Made by a program: the position numbers and the translations under genes. A stretch of DNA of 64,000 nt, taken from contig NZ_JACHEU010000001.1 in NCBI RefSeq assembly GCF_014201615.1, positions 2,809,631 through 2,873,630 on the forward strand, in the 5' to 3' direction. The notes under the pieces are model-generated. The model did no database searches, was not told the DNA's origin, and saw nothing but the letters and a program-made list of their open reading frames with translations. Shown here one piece after another: positions 42,883-53,708 of the stretch. This stretch comes from Aquamicrobium lusatiense. Lineage in GTDB: Bacteria; Pseudomonadota; Alphaproteobacteria; Rhizobiales; Rhizobiaceae. Numbering within the stretch: position 1 is the stretch's first letter; every line of letters begins with the position of its first letter.

Positions 42883-44088
42883 ATGGCGAAGAGGCCGAAG
42901 CGGAGGCGGCAATTGACCCATACGGTTTCCTTTCCCGCGCTGGCTCTTGCTCTTCCCGCCCTTGGCCTCTCCTGCCCCGCGCTGGCGGAGCAGGCAGGCC
43001 CAAAAATTTCCGCATCACTCGAACGCCACTGGACCAGCAATGCGCTGGACAGCGAATTCGCGATCGCCGACTGGTACACGCTGTTGCGTGGCTCGTTGCG
43101 TCAGGATGTGGGCGATGACGAAGCCAACGCCGGCATCGCGGCCGAATTTCAGCTTACGCGCCATGACCGCATCGTGATCGAGGACGATCGCAGCATCGCC
43201 GCCTCGGCGCATGCCTTCCGCCGCATCTCGCCAACGCTGGAACTGCGCGGCACGCTGACTTATTCGGCAGTCAGCAAGGGCGACCATCTGGAGATCGGCC
43301 CTGTTGCGATCGGCACAAGGGCTCTGAAGCAGGTTGCGGCCGCACAGGCGCAGGCCGGCATCGCGCTGGATGAAGCCACTGCGCTGGTCATCGACGTCTC
43401 GAACGTTTTCGAAACGACAGGCCGCACGCATTTCGAGGAAGGCATCATCGGGCCGGCGCGGCTCGATCCCGATGTCAACAAGGTCAGGCTTGCCGCGCGC
43501 GTCATGCGCACGATTGGCCCCGTTGCCGTCGGTGGATCACTTTCAGCGCTGTTTGCCTCGGTCGAGAAGCTCGGTTCGCCGCCCGTGGCGCTGTCCTACG
43601 CGCTCTACGGCGCACAGGGTCAGCTCGAAATGCGCACCGAAGCGGGAATGACGGTTGGACTGGCATTGGGCGCGGAATCCCTGCGCGGCGCGCACGGCAT
43701 CTATTCAGGTATCAGACCTGCATGGCAGGTGAAGGCCGCACTGCCCCTGCCCCGTGATTTCGAACTGCGCGGAAGCTGGTTCGGACGCTACGAAACAGGA
43801 GACAGCGACGACCCGCTCGCCTCATGGCTTCATCGGGCGGAAGCGGAACTCGGCTGGAAAGCCACGGAACGGCTTGCCCTGTCGGCCGGTGTCTATCGCG
43901 AGGTGAAGCAGAACCTGCTGATGGAAAACGAGGAACGTGGCAGCGGCTTCTATGCCGAGGCCAGCTATGCTTTCAGCAAGCCCCTCAGCGCCGTTTTCCG
44001 GGTGGACGTTACCAGAACCTTCAAGACGATCCTCGACATCCGCGAGCGAACAACCGACGTCTTCCTGGGTCTGCGGGCGCAAATATAG
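42883..44088 (+). CDS. Probable outer-membrane beta-barrel protein
   Basis: 401 residues. A basic start (MAKRPKRRRQL) and a signal-like helix VSFPALALALPALGLSCPALA end near AEQA. The rest alternates short amphipathic strands with polar turns, for example LELRGTLTYSAVSKGDHLEIG and FYAEASYAFSKPLSAVFRVDVT, typical of a barrel. The last residues are VFLGLRAQI, so the terminal residue is Ile, not the usual Phe. I do not recognise the family. GGAGAAGCAGG precedes the chosen ATG; a frame starting at 42778 would add a low-complexity Pro/Ser stretch made by a hairpin. Confidence 0.65.
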   Translation: MAKRPKRRRQLTHTVSFPALALALPALGLSCPALAEQAGPKISASLERHWTSNALDSEFAIADWYTLLRGSLRQDVGDDEANAGIAAEFQLTRHDRIVIEDDRSIAASAHAFRRISPTLELRGTLTYSAVSKGDHLEIGPVAIGTRALKQVAAAQAQAGIALDEATALVIDVSNVFETTGRTHFEEGIIGPARLDPDVNKVRLAARVMRTIGPVAVGGSLSALFASVEKLGSPPVALSYALYGAQGQLEMRTEAGMTVGLALGAESLRGAHGIYSGIRPAWQVKAALPLPRDFELRGSWFGRYETGDSDDPLASWLHRAEAELGWKATERLALSAGVYREVKQNLLMENEERGSGFYAEASYAFSKPLSAVFRVDVTRTFKTILDIRERTTDVFLGLRAQI

Positions 44089-44212
44089 CTAAGGCGGAAG
44101 CGTCCGTTCGCATGCTCGAATCCTATCCCGAAAATACTCGTAAAGATTGTATTTGATTCAACCCTTAATTGGTATCATCCTGTGACGCCATCATAACACA
44201 GGGGAGGATGAC

Positions 44213-44581
44213 ATGTGGCGTACCGTGCAGCTCAAGTCAGACTACAGCGGGTGGGAGGAACTGGGAACCGGTGCAACTTTGCCGCAAAGCAAGGCAGCCG
44301 CCGGAAACGTCGAGGGAGACGATGTCTATCATTTCTGGGACGGCGAGATCGCCCATGACGAGGCTGGTTCCCTCGCCATTCTGGACGAGGTCAACCGGGC
44401 GAACGGCGGGCGCGTTTCGATGATGACGATCGGAGCGGATATCTCCACCGCCAGGGCAACCCCGAAGTCATGTCCGGGAAACTGCTTCTGTGTCATCGCC
44501 CATGGCACGCGGCGCTGCGAAACCCAGTATTGCAACGACCGGGGCATCTGCTGGTGGGTGCCGTGCGGCGTGAAGTGCTGA
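44213..44581 (+). CDS. Small protein with an eight-cysteine C-terminal core
   Basis: 122 residues, not recognised. The first 86 residues are acidic and soluble with no signal peptide (MWRTVQLKSDYSGWEELG...). The last 36 residues hold eight cysteines at 87, 91, 93, 102, 107, 113, 118 and 122, plus a WW pair, ending GVKC. The sharp division into leader-like and Cys-rich parts is like a ribosomally made, post-translationally modified peptide precursor, or like a small metal-binding or disulfide-knot domain. GGGGAGGATGAC gives a strong ribosome site 5 nt before the ATG, so expression is likely. No maturase, protease or exporter typical of such peptides is next to it. It is convergent with a secreted protein gene. 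Confidence 0.6.
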   Translation: MWRTVQLKSDYSGWEELGTGATLPQSKAAAGNVEGDDVYHFWDGEIAHDEAGSLAILDEVNRANGGRVSMMTIGADISTARATPKSCPGNCFCVIAHGTRRCETQYCNDRGICWWVPCGVKC

Positions 44582-44703
44582 TCGCCTGAGGCTAAAAGCA
44601 ATCTTTGGGCGGCGATCCCGGCGATCTGCCGCTCCGGATTGAGCAGCACCCCAGCCGTGGGATGCTGCCTGCGCATGATTGCGCGAAAACACATAACGGA
44701 ATG

Positions 44704-44734
44704 CGGGCAGGAAGGACGCGAACCCTCCTGCCCG
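44704..44734. terminator. Bidirectional hairpin between convergent genes
   Basis: Perfect 9-bp stem CGGGCAGGA / TCCTGCCCG, 13-nt loop, between the Cys-rich protein gene and the opposing secreted-protein gene. Confidence 0.6.
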
Positions 44735-44763
44735 CCGCCGGATCCGGAATCCGACTTGTTGGG

Positions 44764-45150
44764 TCAGCGGCGCTTCTTCACGGAGTAGGACGAATTGCCG
44801 TTGCCGCTGTTGTAGTTGTTGCCGCTGTTGTCGGTGTAGCTGTTGCCACCGCCGGCGATGCCGACGGGCGAGTTGGCCGAGCCTGCGCCGACGCCCAGAA
44901 TGCCGAGCCCGATGCCGCTCAGGATGCCATTGCCGAGCACGGTGTTGTTGCCGGACAGGATCGGCGACTTGTTGAGAATGGAAAGGCCGTTCAGCAGCTT
45001 GATGTCGCCGAGCGCCACGGCCGGCGCCACATTGATCAGACCGCCACTGGAATTGTTGTTGTTGCCTTTGGAACCCCATCCGCCGGCATGAGCACTGACT
45101 GCGGTGAAAGAAACGACTGCGGTTGCAAGAATAACGGTGAACTTGTTCAT
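44764..45150 (-). CDS. Secreted Asn/Gly-rich small protein
   Basis: 128 residues, not recognised. A clear signal peptide MNKFTVILATAVVSFTAVSAHA is cleaved near residue 22. The mature part starts with GGWGSKGNNNN, has a hydrophobic middle (GNGILSGIGLGILGVGAGS), and ends with Asn/Gly/Tyr/Ser repeats and a basic KKRR. GAGGAGAG lies before the ATG. The composition is that of a surface, fibrous or aggregation-prone protein. It could be cell-surface material; no partner gene shows the pathway. Confidence 0.65.
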   Translation of the reverse strand: MNKFTVILATAVVSFTAVSAHAGGWGSKGNNNNSSGGLINVAPAVALGDIKLLNGLSILNKSPILSGNNTVLGNGILSGIGLGILGVGAGSANSPVGIAGGGNSYTDNSGNNYNSGNGNSSYSVKKRR

Positions 45151-45332
45151 GACACTCTCCTCTGTTGTTCCGTTTGTACTTGCGCCTCAGATGAATACCT
45201 CCGATATCAGGATATGAATTTCGGAAAGAAACACAACCATAGATTGCCAGTATTTCTGAAAACAACCTATAAACCGAATCTTAACGCTAATGTTTTACGT
45301 TAAGGGATATGGTTACCGGCGCAGATGCCATG

Positions 45333-45974
45333 TCAGCTCTGCGGATCTTCCCAGCGCCTGAGAAAGTCTTCGATCGGCATCGCCTGCATGTCGGGAACCG
45401 CACGGCCTATCTTCCCGGCCGGCCAGTCCCACCAGGCCAGCCGTTCGATGCGCGCAGCAATCTCCGGAGCGAAACGATAACGCAGCCGCCGCGCCGGCGA
45501 TCCGGCCATTATCGCATAGGGCTCCACATCGCGCGTCACCACGGCGTTGCCGCCAATCACCGCGCCATTGCCCACGTTCACGCCGGGCAGGATCACCGCA
45601 CCGTGCCCTATCCACACATCATGGCCGATCGTGACGTGCCTTGCCTGCCGGCGCTCGCGGAAAGCAGCATCGACGCCGAGATAGCGGAAATATTCGTTCG
45701 GCCGGTAGCTGACCTTGTGCTGGGTGATCCGCTCGATCGGATGTTCCAGCGCATTGATGCGGGTGTTGGCGGCAACCGAGCAGAATTTGCCGAGCGTCGC
45801 GTATATCGCTTCGGAATGGCGCTCGAAATAGGTGAAGGCGCCCACCGTCACCTCGCGCAGCACCACCCGCTCGCCGATGGCCACATAGGGCTCCAGCCGG
45901 CAGCCCTTCAGTTCGGCCGTCGGATGGATGCGCGGCTGCGGCTCGCGCGGCTCGGGATTTTGCGGCTCGTCCAT
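45333..45974 (-). CDS. Hexapeptide-repeat acyltransferase (DapH/CatB-like)
   Basis: 213 residues forming a left-handed beta-helix. Hexapeptide turns run through RVVLREVTVGAFTYFERHSE and VTIGHDVWIGHGAVILPGV, with active-site-like His in GHDVWIGHGAVI and the usual end PYAIMAGSPARRLRYRF. It closely resembles the transferase found in phosphonate-metabolism clusters (TIGR03308 type) and also chloramphenicol and streptogramin acetyltransferases. No phn genes are near, so the acceptor is unknown. I chose the ATG at 45974; upstream in-frame codons overlap creA. Confidence 0.8.
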   Translation of the reverse strand: MDEPQNPEPREPQPRIHPTAELKGCRLEPYVAIGERVVLREVTVGAFTYFERHSEAIYATLGKFCSVAANTRINALEHPIERITQHKVSYRPNEYFRYLGVDAAFRERRQARHVTIGHDVWIGHGAVILPGVNVGNGAVIGGNAVVTRDVEPYAIMAGSPARRLRYRFAPEIAARIERLAWWDWPAGKIGRAVPDMQAMPIEDFLRRWEDPQS

Positions 45975-46029
45975 CAGGCGGCTGTACGACGCCCCCTGCC
46001 CTTCGGCAAGCCTTCGCGCGCCCGGTCCC

Positions 46030-46518
46030 TTATTGCGGCTTGCCCTTCGCCCACTCCACCTGCTGGCCATAGAGGGGAATGGTGGTGATCGCCATCTTGG
46101 CCGAGCCGTCCTGAACCTGCTGCGAGTGGGCCAGATAGATCAGCGTGTCATTGGCCTTGTCGTAGATGCGCTTCACCACCTGCTTCTTCCAGATCAGGCT
46201 GATCGACTGGCGAAACACCTCTTCGCCGCCCTTGCCAAGGTCGATGTCGCCGATCTTGATCGGTCCGGTCTGCTCGCAGGACAGCGCCGCGTTCGACGGA
46301 TCCTCGAACCAGTTGCCTTTCTGAAGGCGATCGATGACGCCACGGTCGAAATAGGCCAGATGGCAGGTCACGCCCTCCACCTTGGGATCGGTCACGGCTT
46401 CGATCTTGATGTCGTTTCCGAACCAGTCGACGCCGATCTTGCCGACCTGCTCGGCATGAGCGGAACCGGCACTTGCGGCGATGGCGGCGGCTGTCAGGCA
46501 GGCTATGGTCTTGCGCAC
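46030..46518 (-). CDS. creA: CreA family protein
   Basis: 162 residues. A short signal peptide (VRKTIACLTAAAIAASAGSAHA-like, cleaved near HAEQ) precedes the CreA domain: VGKIGVDWFGNDIKIEAVTDP, a CHLAYFDRG strand, and AALSCEQTGPI with two conserved Cys. Found widely in proteobacteria; function unknown. The chosen start is a GTG at 46518 with GGAGAC 6 nt upstream, which gives a proper signal peptide. It is divergent from the SCO gene, 201 bp away. Confidence 0.85.
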   Translation of the reverse strand: MRKTIACLTAAAIAASAGSAHAEQVGKIGVDWFGNDIKIEAVTDPKVEGVTCHLAYFDRGVIDRLQKGNWFEDPSNAALSCEQTGPIKIGDIDLGKGGEEVFRQSISLIWKKQVVKRIYDKANDTLIYLAHSQQVQDGSAKMAITTIPLYGQQVEWAKGKPQ

Positions 46519-46719
46519 TTCTGTCTCCGTCTGCGGCAGGAATTTCCTGCAACTTGGGGTGCTGCAACCGGCTTTGCAAGCACGACGATGTGAGCGCTTC
46601 GACCTTGCGGCAATGGGCCCACTTTGACAGTGTGCGCCCAACCATTAGAACCGAACATCAGAACTGGTTCATCTGTTCACCGATGCGGCCCGCGCCGCCT
46701 GAAAGCGGACTATCCTCCC

Positions 46720-47295
46720 ATGCGCAAGATACTCGTCGGCCTTCTCATCCTCATCGCCGCCGGCATTGGTTTCATAACCTTCAGCTGGTACAACCAGCGC
46801 CACGGTGGAGAACCCTTCGGCGCACCTTTCGCGCTTACCGACCAGAAGGGCGAGCCGATCACCGAAGCGGCGTTCCGCGGCCAGCCCACGGCCTTGTTCT
46901 TCGGCTTCACACATTGCCCGGAAGTCTGCCCGACGACGCTGTTCGAGCTCGCCGGCTGGCTGAACGCGCTGGGCGACGAGGGCAAGGACATCCGCGCCTA
47001 TTTCGTGTCCGTCGATCCCGAGCGCGACACGCCACAGATCCTGAACACCTATATCAGCAACTTCTCCGACCGGATCATCGGCATCACCGGCGAGCCCGCC
47101 AAGGTGTTTGATATGGCCAAGTCCTTCGGCATCTACTGGAAGAAGGTGCCCACCGAGGACGGCGATTACACGCTCGACCACACCGCATCGATCCTGCTGC
47201 TCAATTCGCAAGGTGACTTTTTCGGCACCATCGCTTATGGCGAGAGCCCCGATACGGCCAAGGCAAAGCTGAAGCGCCTGGCCGCCGGCAGCTGA
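46720..47295 (+). CDS. SCO1/SenC family copper chaperone
   Basis: 191 residues: one N-terminal membrane helix (ILVGLLILIAAGIGFITFSW) and a thioredoxin-like domain with the copper-binding CPEVC and the distal His in LDHTASI. It helps to insert copper in the CuA site of cytochrome oxidase or acts in redox defence. The ATG at 46720 gives the family N-terminus. prmA follows after 21 bp. Confidence 0.92.
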   Translation: MRKILVGLLILIAAGIGFITFSWYNQRHGGEPFGAPFALTDQKGEPITEAAFRGQPTALFFGFTHCPEVCPTTLFELAGWLNALGDEGKDIRAYFVSVDPERDTPQILNTYISNFSDRIIGITGEPAKVFDMAKSFGIYWKKVPTEDGDYTLDHTASILLLNSQGDFFGTIAYGESPDTAKAKLKRLAAGS

Positions 47296-47316
47296 CACCA
47301 ACAGGTTCCCGACCTC

Positions 47317-48195
47317 ATGACCCAGACGCGCCTCCACTTCACCACCTCGAAGGACGAGGCCGAGCGCATTTTCGCCAGCCTCGAAACGGCCTTCGAGGAC
47401 GATGGCTGGCCGATTGCCGTTCTGGAAGTCGATGAGGATCGCGATATCCACGAGGTTTCGCTCTACGCCGATGGCGACATCGACGAGGCCGAGAGCCGCC
47501 TGCGCGCCGTGTTGTCATCCCTCTCCGCCGATCCCGAAATCGGGCGTGAGGAACTGCCCGATATCGACTGGGTCACCCGCTCGCTGGAAGGGCTGCAGCC
47601 GGTTCGTGCCGGCCGCTTTTTCGTTCATGGCTCCCACGACCGCGACCAGCGCCAGGAAGGCGACATCGCCATCGAGATCGAGGCCGGCCTCGCCTTTGGC
47701 ACGGGCCACCACGGCACCACCGCCGGCTGCCTCGAAATGCTGGAACAGGTTGTGGCAGCCGAGCAGCCCGCCAACGCGCTGGACCTTGGAACCGGAAGCG
47801 CGGTTCTGGCGATTGCGCTGGCAAAGCTGTCCGCCGTCCCGGTTCTGGCCACCGACATCGATCCGGTCGCAACGGAAGTCGCGGCAGAGAACGTGAAGCT
47901 CAACGGCGTCGCCGATCATGTCGATGCCGTGACCGCGACGGGTTTCGATCATCCGGTATTCGCCGAGCGCGGCCCTTTCGCACTCATCGTCGCCAATATT
48001 CTGGCCGGACCGCTGATCGAGATCGCCCCGCAGATGGCCGCACATGTGCGCCCCGGCGGCTCGCTGGTCCTGTCCGGCATTCTCGACCGCCAGCATGACG
48101 CCGTGGTGGAAGCCTATGTGGCTGCGGGCTTTGCCCACATCACCACGCTGCACCGCGAAGGCTGGGTCACCATCCACCTCAAGCCTGCGGCCTGA
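47317..48195 (+). CDS. prmA: Ribosomal protein L11 methyltransferase
   Basis: 292 residues. The SAM-binding motif [18 protein letters not shown] and the following acidic [15 protein letters not shown] are present. [13 protein letters not shown] is the PrmA N-x-L-A-x-P-L substrate motif. It trimethylates the N-terminus and lysines of ribosomal protein L11. Probably cotranscribed with the SCO gene. Confidence 0.93.
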   Translation: MTQTRLHFTTSKDEAERIFASLETAFEDDGWPIAVLEVDEDRDIHEVSLYADGDIDEAESRLRAVLSSLSADPEIGREELPDIDWVTRSLEGLQPVRAGRFFVHGSHDRDQRQEGDIAIEIEAGLAFGTGHHGTTAGCLEMLEQVVAAEQPANALDLGTGSAVLAIALAKLSAVPVLATDIDPVATEVAAENVKLNGVADHVDAVTATGFDHPVFAERGPFALIVANILAGPLIEIAPQMAAHVRPGGSLVLSGILDRQHDAVVEAYVAAGFAHITTLHREGWVTIHLKPAA

Positions 48196-48281
48196 TCAGG
48201 TCTGCCCTGCCCGCTGGTGCATTGTCAGCATGGCGCGGGAGGGCTAGGTTCCGGCAAGTTTCATTTCCGGGAATTCCTGAC

Positions 48282-50111
48282 ATGTTCCAGTCGTTCGATT
48301 CGTCCAGCGATCCCTCGCTTGCCTCGCCGCGTGTTGCCGCCCTTCGCGCATGGCTGGCCGAAAACGGCATCGACGGCTTTCTGGTACCCCGCGCCGACGA
48401 GCATCAGGGCGAATATGTGCCGGCGCGCGCTGCCCGTCTGAAATGGCTGACCGGCTTTTCCGGTTCTGCCGGCGTGGCATTGGTGCTGGCCGACAGCGCC
48501 GTCATCTTCGTCGATGGCCGCTACACCCTGCAGGTGCGCAAGGAAACCGATCCGGCCATCTTCAGCTATGACAGCCTCGTCGACAATCCGCCGGCGAAAT
48601 GGATCGGCCCGAACCTGAAATCCGGCACCCGTCTCGGCTTCGACCCGTGGCTGCACACCACCGGCGAGATCGACACGCTGAGGGCGGCGGCAAAGAAGGC
48701 CGGCGTCGAGCTGGTGCCGCTGGAAACGAACCCGGTCGATGCCGTCTGGGAGGATCAGCCGGCAGCGCCAGTCACCCCGGTGGAAATCCAGCCCCTCGCC
48801 TTCGCCGGCGAGCTGGCGAAGGACAAGCTGGTGCGGCTGGCGGCCGCCATAGAGGCCGACGGCGCAACGCATGCCGTTCTCACCGACCCCTCCTCCATCG
48901 CGTGGGCGTTCAACATCCGCGGCAATGATGTGCCGCACACGCCGCTGGCGCTCGGCTTCGCCATTCTGGCGGCCGACGGCTCGCACCAGCTGTTCATGGA
49001 CAAGGCGAAATTCTCGCGCGAGGTCGAGGCCTATCTCACCCAGCTCGCCGAACCGCACCAGCCCGTGGACTTCGAGCCGGCAATCGCGGCACTCGCCGGC
49101 AAGGGCGCGCGCATCGCCCTCGATCCGGTGCTGGCGGCAGAGAAGCTGCGCATGGTGATCGAGGCCAATGGCGGCACCGTGGTCGCGGCAACCGATCCGG
49201 CCCGCATACCGCGCGCCACCAAGAACAGCGCCGAGCTGGAAGGCAGCCGCGCCGCCCATCGTCGCGACGGGGCAGCGGTTGCGCGCATGCTGTGCTGGCT
49301 GGATAGCCAGAAGCCGGGCGCGACTGACGAGATCAGGGCCGTCAAGGCGCTGGAAAATTTCCGCCGGCAGGCAGGCGAGGAAACGCAGATGCCGCTGCGC
49401 GACGTGTCCTTCGAAACCATCTCCGGCTCAGGTCCGAACGGCGCCGTCATTCACTATCGCGTCTCGCACGCCACCAACCGCAAGCTCGGTGACGGCGAGC
49501 TGTTCCTGCTCGATTCCGGCGCGCAATATCAGGACGGCACCACCGATATCACCCGCACCGTTCCCATAGGCCGCCCCACCGAGGAAATGCGCCGGCGCTA
49601 CACGCTGGTGCTGAAAGGCATGATCGGCATTTCCATCCTGCGCTTTCCGGCCGGTACACGCGGCGCGGACATCGATGCCATCGCCCGCATGGCGCTGTGG
49701 GCGCATGGCCTCGACTACGCCCACGGCACGGGCCATGGCGTCGGCTCCTATCTCGCCGTGCATGAGGGACCGCAGCGCATCGCCAAGACCGGCATGGAGA
49801 AGCTGCGCGAAGGCATGATCCTCTCCAACGAGCCTGGCTACTACAAGGAAGGTGCCTACGGCATCCGCCTTGAAAACCTGATCGTGGTCGAAAAAGCCGT
49901 TGAGATCGAAGGCGGCGACATCGCCATGCACAGCTTCGAGACGCTGACGCTCGCCCCCTTCGACCGGCGCATGATCGTTTCCGATCTTCTGTCGCCCGAC
50001 GAGCGAAGCTGGCTCGATGCCTATCATGCCCGCGTGCTGGCCGAGATCGGCCCGATGGTCGATGGTGAAGCGCTGGCATGGCTGGAACAGGCCTGCGCGC
50101 TGCTCGGCTAG
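48282..50111 (+). CDS. pepP: Xaa-Pro aminopeptidase P family protein
   Basis: 609 residues. Two N-terminal creatinase-like domains (GIDGFLVPRADEHQGEYVP; FDPWLHTTGEID) precede an M24 metallopeptidase. The metal ligands are Asp in LLDSGAQYQDGTTDITR, His in GTGHGVGSYLAVHEG, and Glu in LSNEPGYY and GIRLENL. The length and three-domain layout match the eukaryotic-like aminopeptidase P1 form. It removes an N-terminal residue before proline. The TAG stop is the first triplet of a palindromic repeat element. Confidence 0.92.
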   Translation: MFQSFDSSSDPSLASPRVAALRAWLAENGIDGFLVPRADEHQGEYVPARAARLKWLTGFSGSAGVALVLADSAVIFVDGRYTLQVRKETDPAIFSYDSLVDNPPAKWIGPNLKSGTRLGFDPWLHTTGEIDTLRAAAKKAGVELVPLETNPVDAVWEDQPAAPVTPVEIQPLAFAGELAKDKLVRLAAAIEADGATHAVLTDPSSIAWAFNIRGNDVPHTPLALGFAILAADGSHQLFMDKAKFSREVEAYLTQLAEPHQPVDFEPAIAALAGKGARIALDPVLAAEKLRMVIEANGGTVVAATDPARIPRATKNSAELEGSRAAHRRDGAAVARMLCWLDSQKPGATDEIRAVKALENFRRQAGEETQMPLRDVSFETISGSGPNGAVIHYRVSHATNRKLGDGELFLLDSGAQYQDGTTDITRTVPIGRPTEEMRRRYTLVLKGMIGISILRFPAGTRGADIDAIARMALWAHGLDYAHGTGHGVGSYLAVHEGPQRIAKTGMEKLREGMILSNEPGYYKEGAYGIRLENLIVVEKAVEIEGGDIAMHSFETLTLAPFDRRMIVSDLLSPDERSWLDAYHARVLAEIGPMVDGEALAWLEQACALLG

Positions 50112-50212
50112 AGCATTTTGCAGCCAGATGGAAACATCTGGCGTCGCATAAATGCGGAGAAAACAAAGGGATAGATCATTTCTGCGGTTCAGAAAAAAGC
50201 AGAAATGCTCTA
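50109..50212 (+). repeat. Palindromic element, family A copy 4 (104 bp)
   Basis: Ends TAGAGCATTT and AAATGCTCTA are perfect 10-bp inverted repeats. Inside are the hairpin CCAGATG-GAAA-CATCTGG, GCATAAATGCGG, AAAACAAAGGGATAGATCAT and CTGCGGTTCAGAAAAAAGCAG. Its first TAG is the pepP stop, and its other end is four bases from the azlD stop. The best-preserved copy in the window. Confidence 0.82.
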
Positions 50213-50216
50213 AACC

Positions 50217-50513
50217 TCAGGCCATGAAATGGCGGGCAAGCAGCAGCACGGCCGCGCCCGCTATGAACATGCTGAGCAGTCCGCCGCGCAGAGCCACCAG
50301 CCCAGCAATGATCAGCGCCAGCCATTCTGCCGGACCAGCGGTCAGCACGGCAGGCGCCACCAGCGTGGTGAGCACCGCCGCCGGAACGGCGTTGAGGCCG
50401 GCCTCCACGCGCGGCGGAATGCGCTCCAGCCGCGAAATCACCAGATGCCCGCCAATGCGCGTCAGATAGGTGGCGATACCGCCGGCCAGAATAACCCAGA
50501 AAGCGCTGCTCAT
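50217..50513 (-). CDS. azlD: Branched-chain amino acid export protein, small subunit AzlD
   Basis: 98 residues, three to four hydrophobic helices and the motif ILAGGIATYLTRIGGHLVISR typical of AzlD. It partners AzlC in export of branched-chain amino acids and their analogues. The start overlaps the azlC stop by 4 bp. Confidence 0.88.
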   Translation of the reverse strand: MSSAFWVILAGGIATYLTRIGGHLVISRLERIPPRVEAGLNAVPAAVLTTLVAPAVLTAGPAEWLALIIAGLVALRGGLLSMFIAGAAVLLLARHFMA

Positions 50514-51262
50514 GCCTGATTCTCCACGGGCTGTGCCGGTGTTACGTCAATACCGCTGCGCGACGGCGGCAGGATGACAGCAAGGGCGACACCCGCAATT
50601 GCGCCCAGCAATACGTGCCATGGCGAACCGACGAAACGAAAGGCTATGATCGAAGCCACCGCGCTCACGGCCACCACCGGCAGCCAGAGCGGCCGCTTGC
50701 GGAAATCCATCATCAGCCCCAGAAAGTAGATCGGCAGCAGGAAATCCGCGCCGATGGCGCTGGTGTCGGGGATAAGCTTTCCAAAAATGGCGCCGAGCAC
50801 GGTCGTGCCGACCCATACCAGATAGCCGGTGAAACCCGCCCCCATATAGCGCGCGAAGGTGAGCTTGCGCCCGCTCTGCATCTGGCTTTCGGCCAGCGCA
50901 TATTGCGCATCGGTCAGCAGGAAAAAGGCGATCGCCTGCTGCATGCGCGGCCAGCCGGCCATATGGCGGCCGAAGGCAGCCGAATAGAGGACATGACGAA
51001 AATTCACCGCGAAAATCGAAAAGGCGATCAGCCACGGCGCAACTTTCTGGCCGAACAGCTCGATGCCGACCATCTGGCTGGCCCCGCCAAACACGGCAAC
51101 GCTCATGAAGAAGGCTTCGAAAACCGACAGGCCGTTTTCCACGGCCAGCGTGCCGAACAGCAGGCCGAATGGCGACACCGCGATGCAGACCGGAAGCCCG
51201 AAGCGCACGCCATGCCAATATTCGCTGAGGATCGAGCGCTCGCCCGCTGCCTGTCCTGCCAT
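50510..51262 (-). CDS. azlC: Branched-chain amino acid export protein AzlC
   Basis: 250 residues with about seven membrane helices. The AzlC opening GVRFGLPVCIAVSPFGLLFG, VFGGASQMVGIELF and LLTDAQYALAE are present. It forms the export channel with AzlD. It follows ligA on the same strand after 104 bp and may have its own promoter. Confidence 0.9.
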   Translation of the reverse strand: MAGQAAGERSILSEYWHGVRFGLPVCIAVSPFGLLFGTLAVENGLSVFEAFFMSVAVFGGASQMVGIELFGQKVAPWLIAFSIFAVNFRHVLYSAAFGRHMAGWPRMQQAIAFFLLTDAQYALAESQMQSGRKLTFARYMGAGFTGYLVWVGTTVLGAIFGKLIPDTSAIGADFLLPIYFLGLMMDFRKRPLWLPVVAVSAVASIIAFRFVGSPWHVLLGAIAGVALAVILPPSRSGIDVTPAQPVENQA

Positions 51263-51366
51263 GGACCACTCCCGGAAAAGAGTTTTATCTATTCAGCCGG
51301 CCGGACGCTGTCACATGAATTCGCTTGAGCCAGCCGTTCAGAAAAAGCGGATAAAGGGCAGAGATC

Positions 51367-53622
<2,256 letters not shown>

Positions 53623-53649
53623 TCAGTTGTGGACAGATAGGTTCGGCCC

Positions 53650-53703
53650 GGAGCATCCGACCGGAAAGTGGACTCCGGTTTTCGGTTGTCCGTTGTTGAT
53701 TCA
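53650..53703 (+). repeat. Short palindromic repeat, family B copy 4
   Basis: GGAGCATCCGACCGGAAAGT, then GGACTCCGGTTTTCGGTTGTCC, then TTGATTCAATAATTCAGATGG; aligns with the copies at 41811 and 15083. The right palindromic end is degenerate. Lies between recN and ligA. Confidence 0.7.
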
Positions 53704-53708
53704 ATAAT

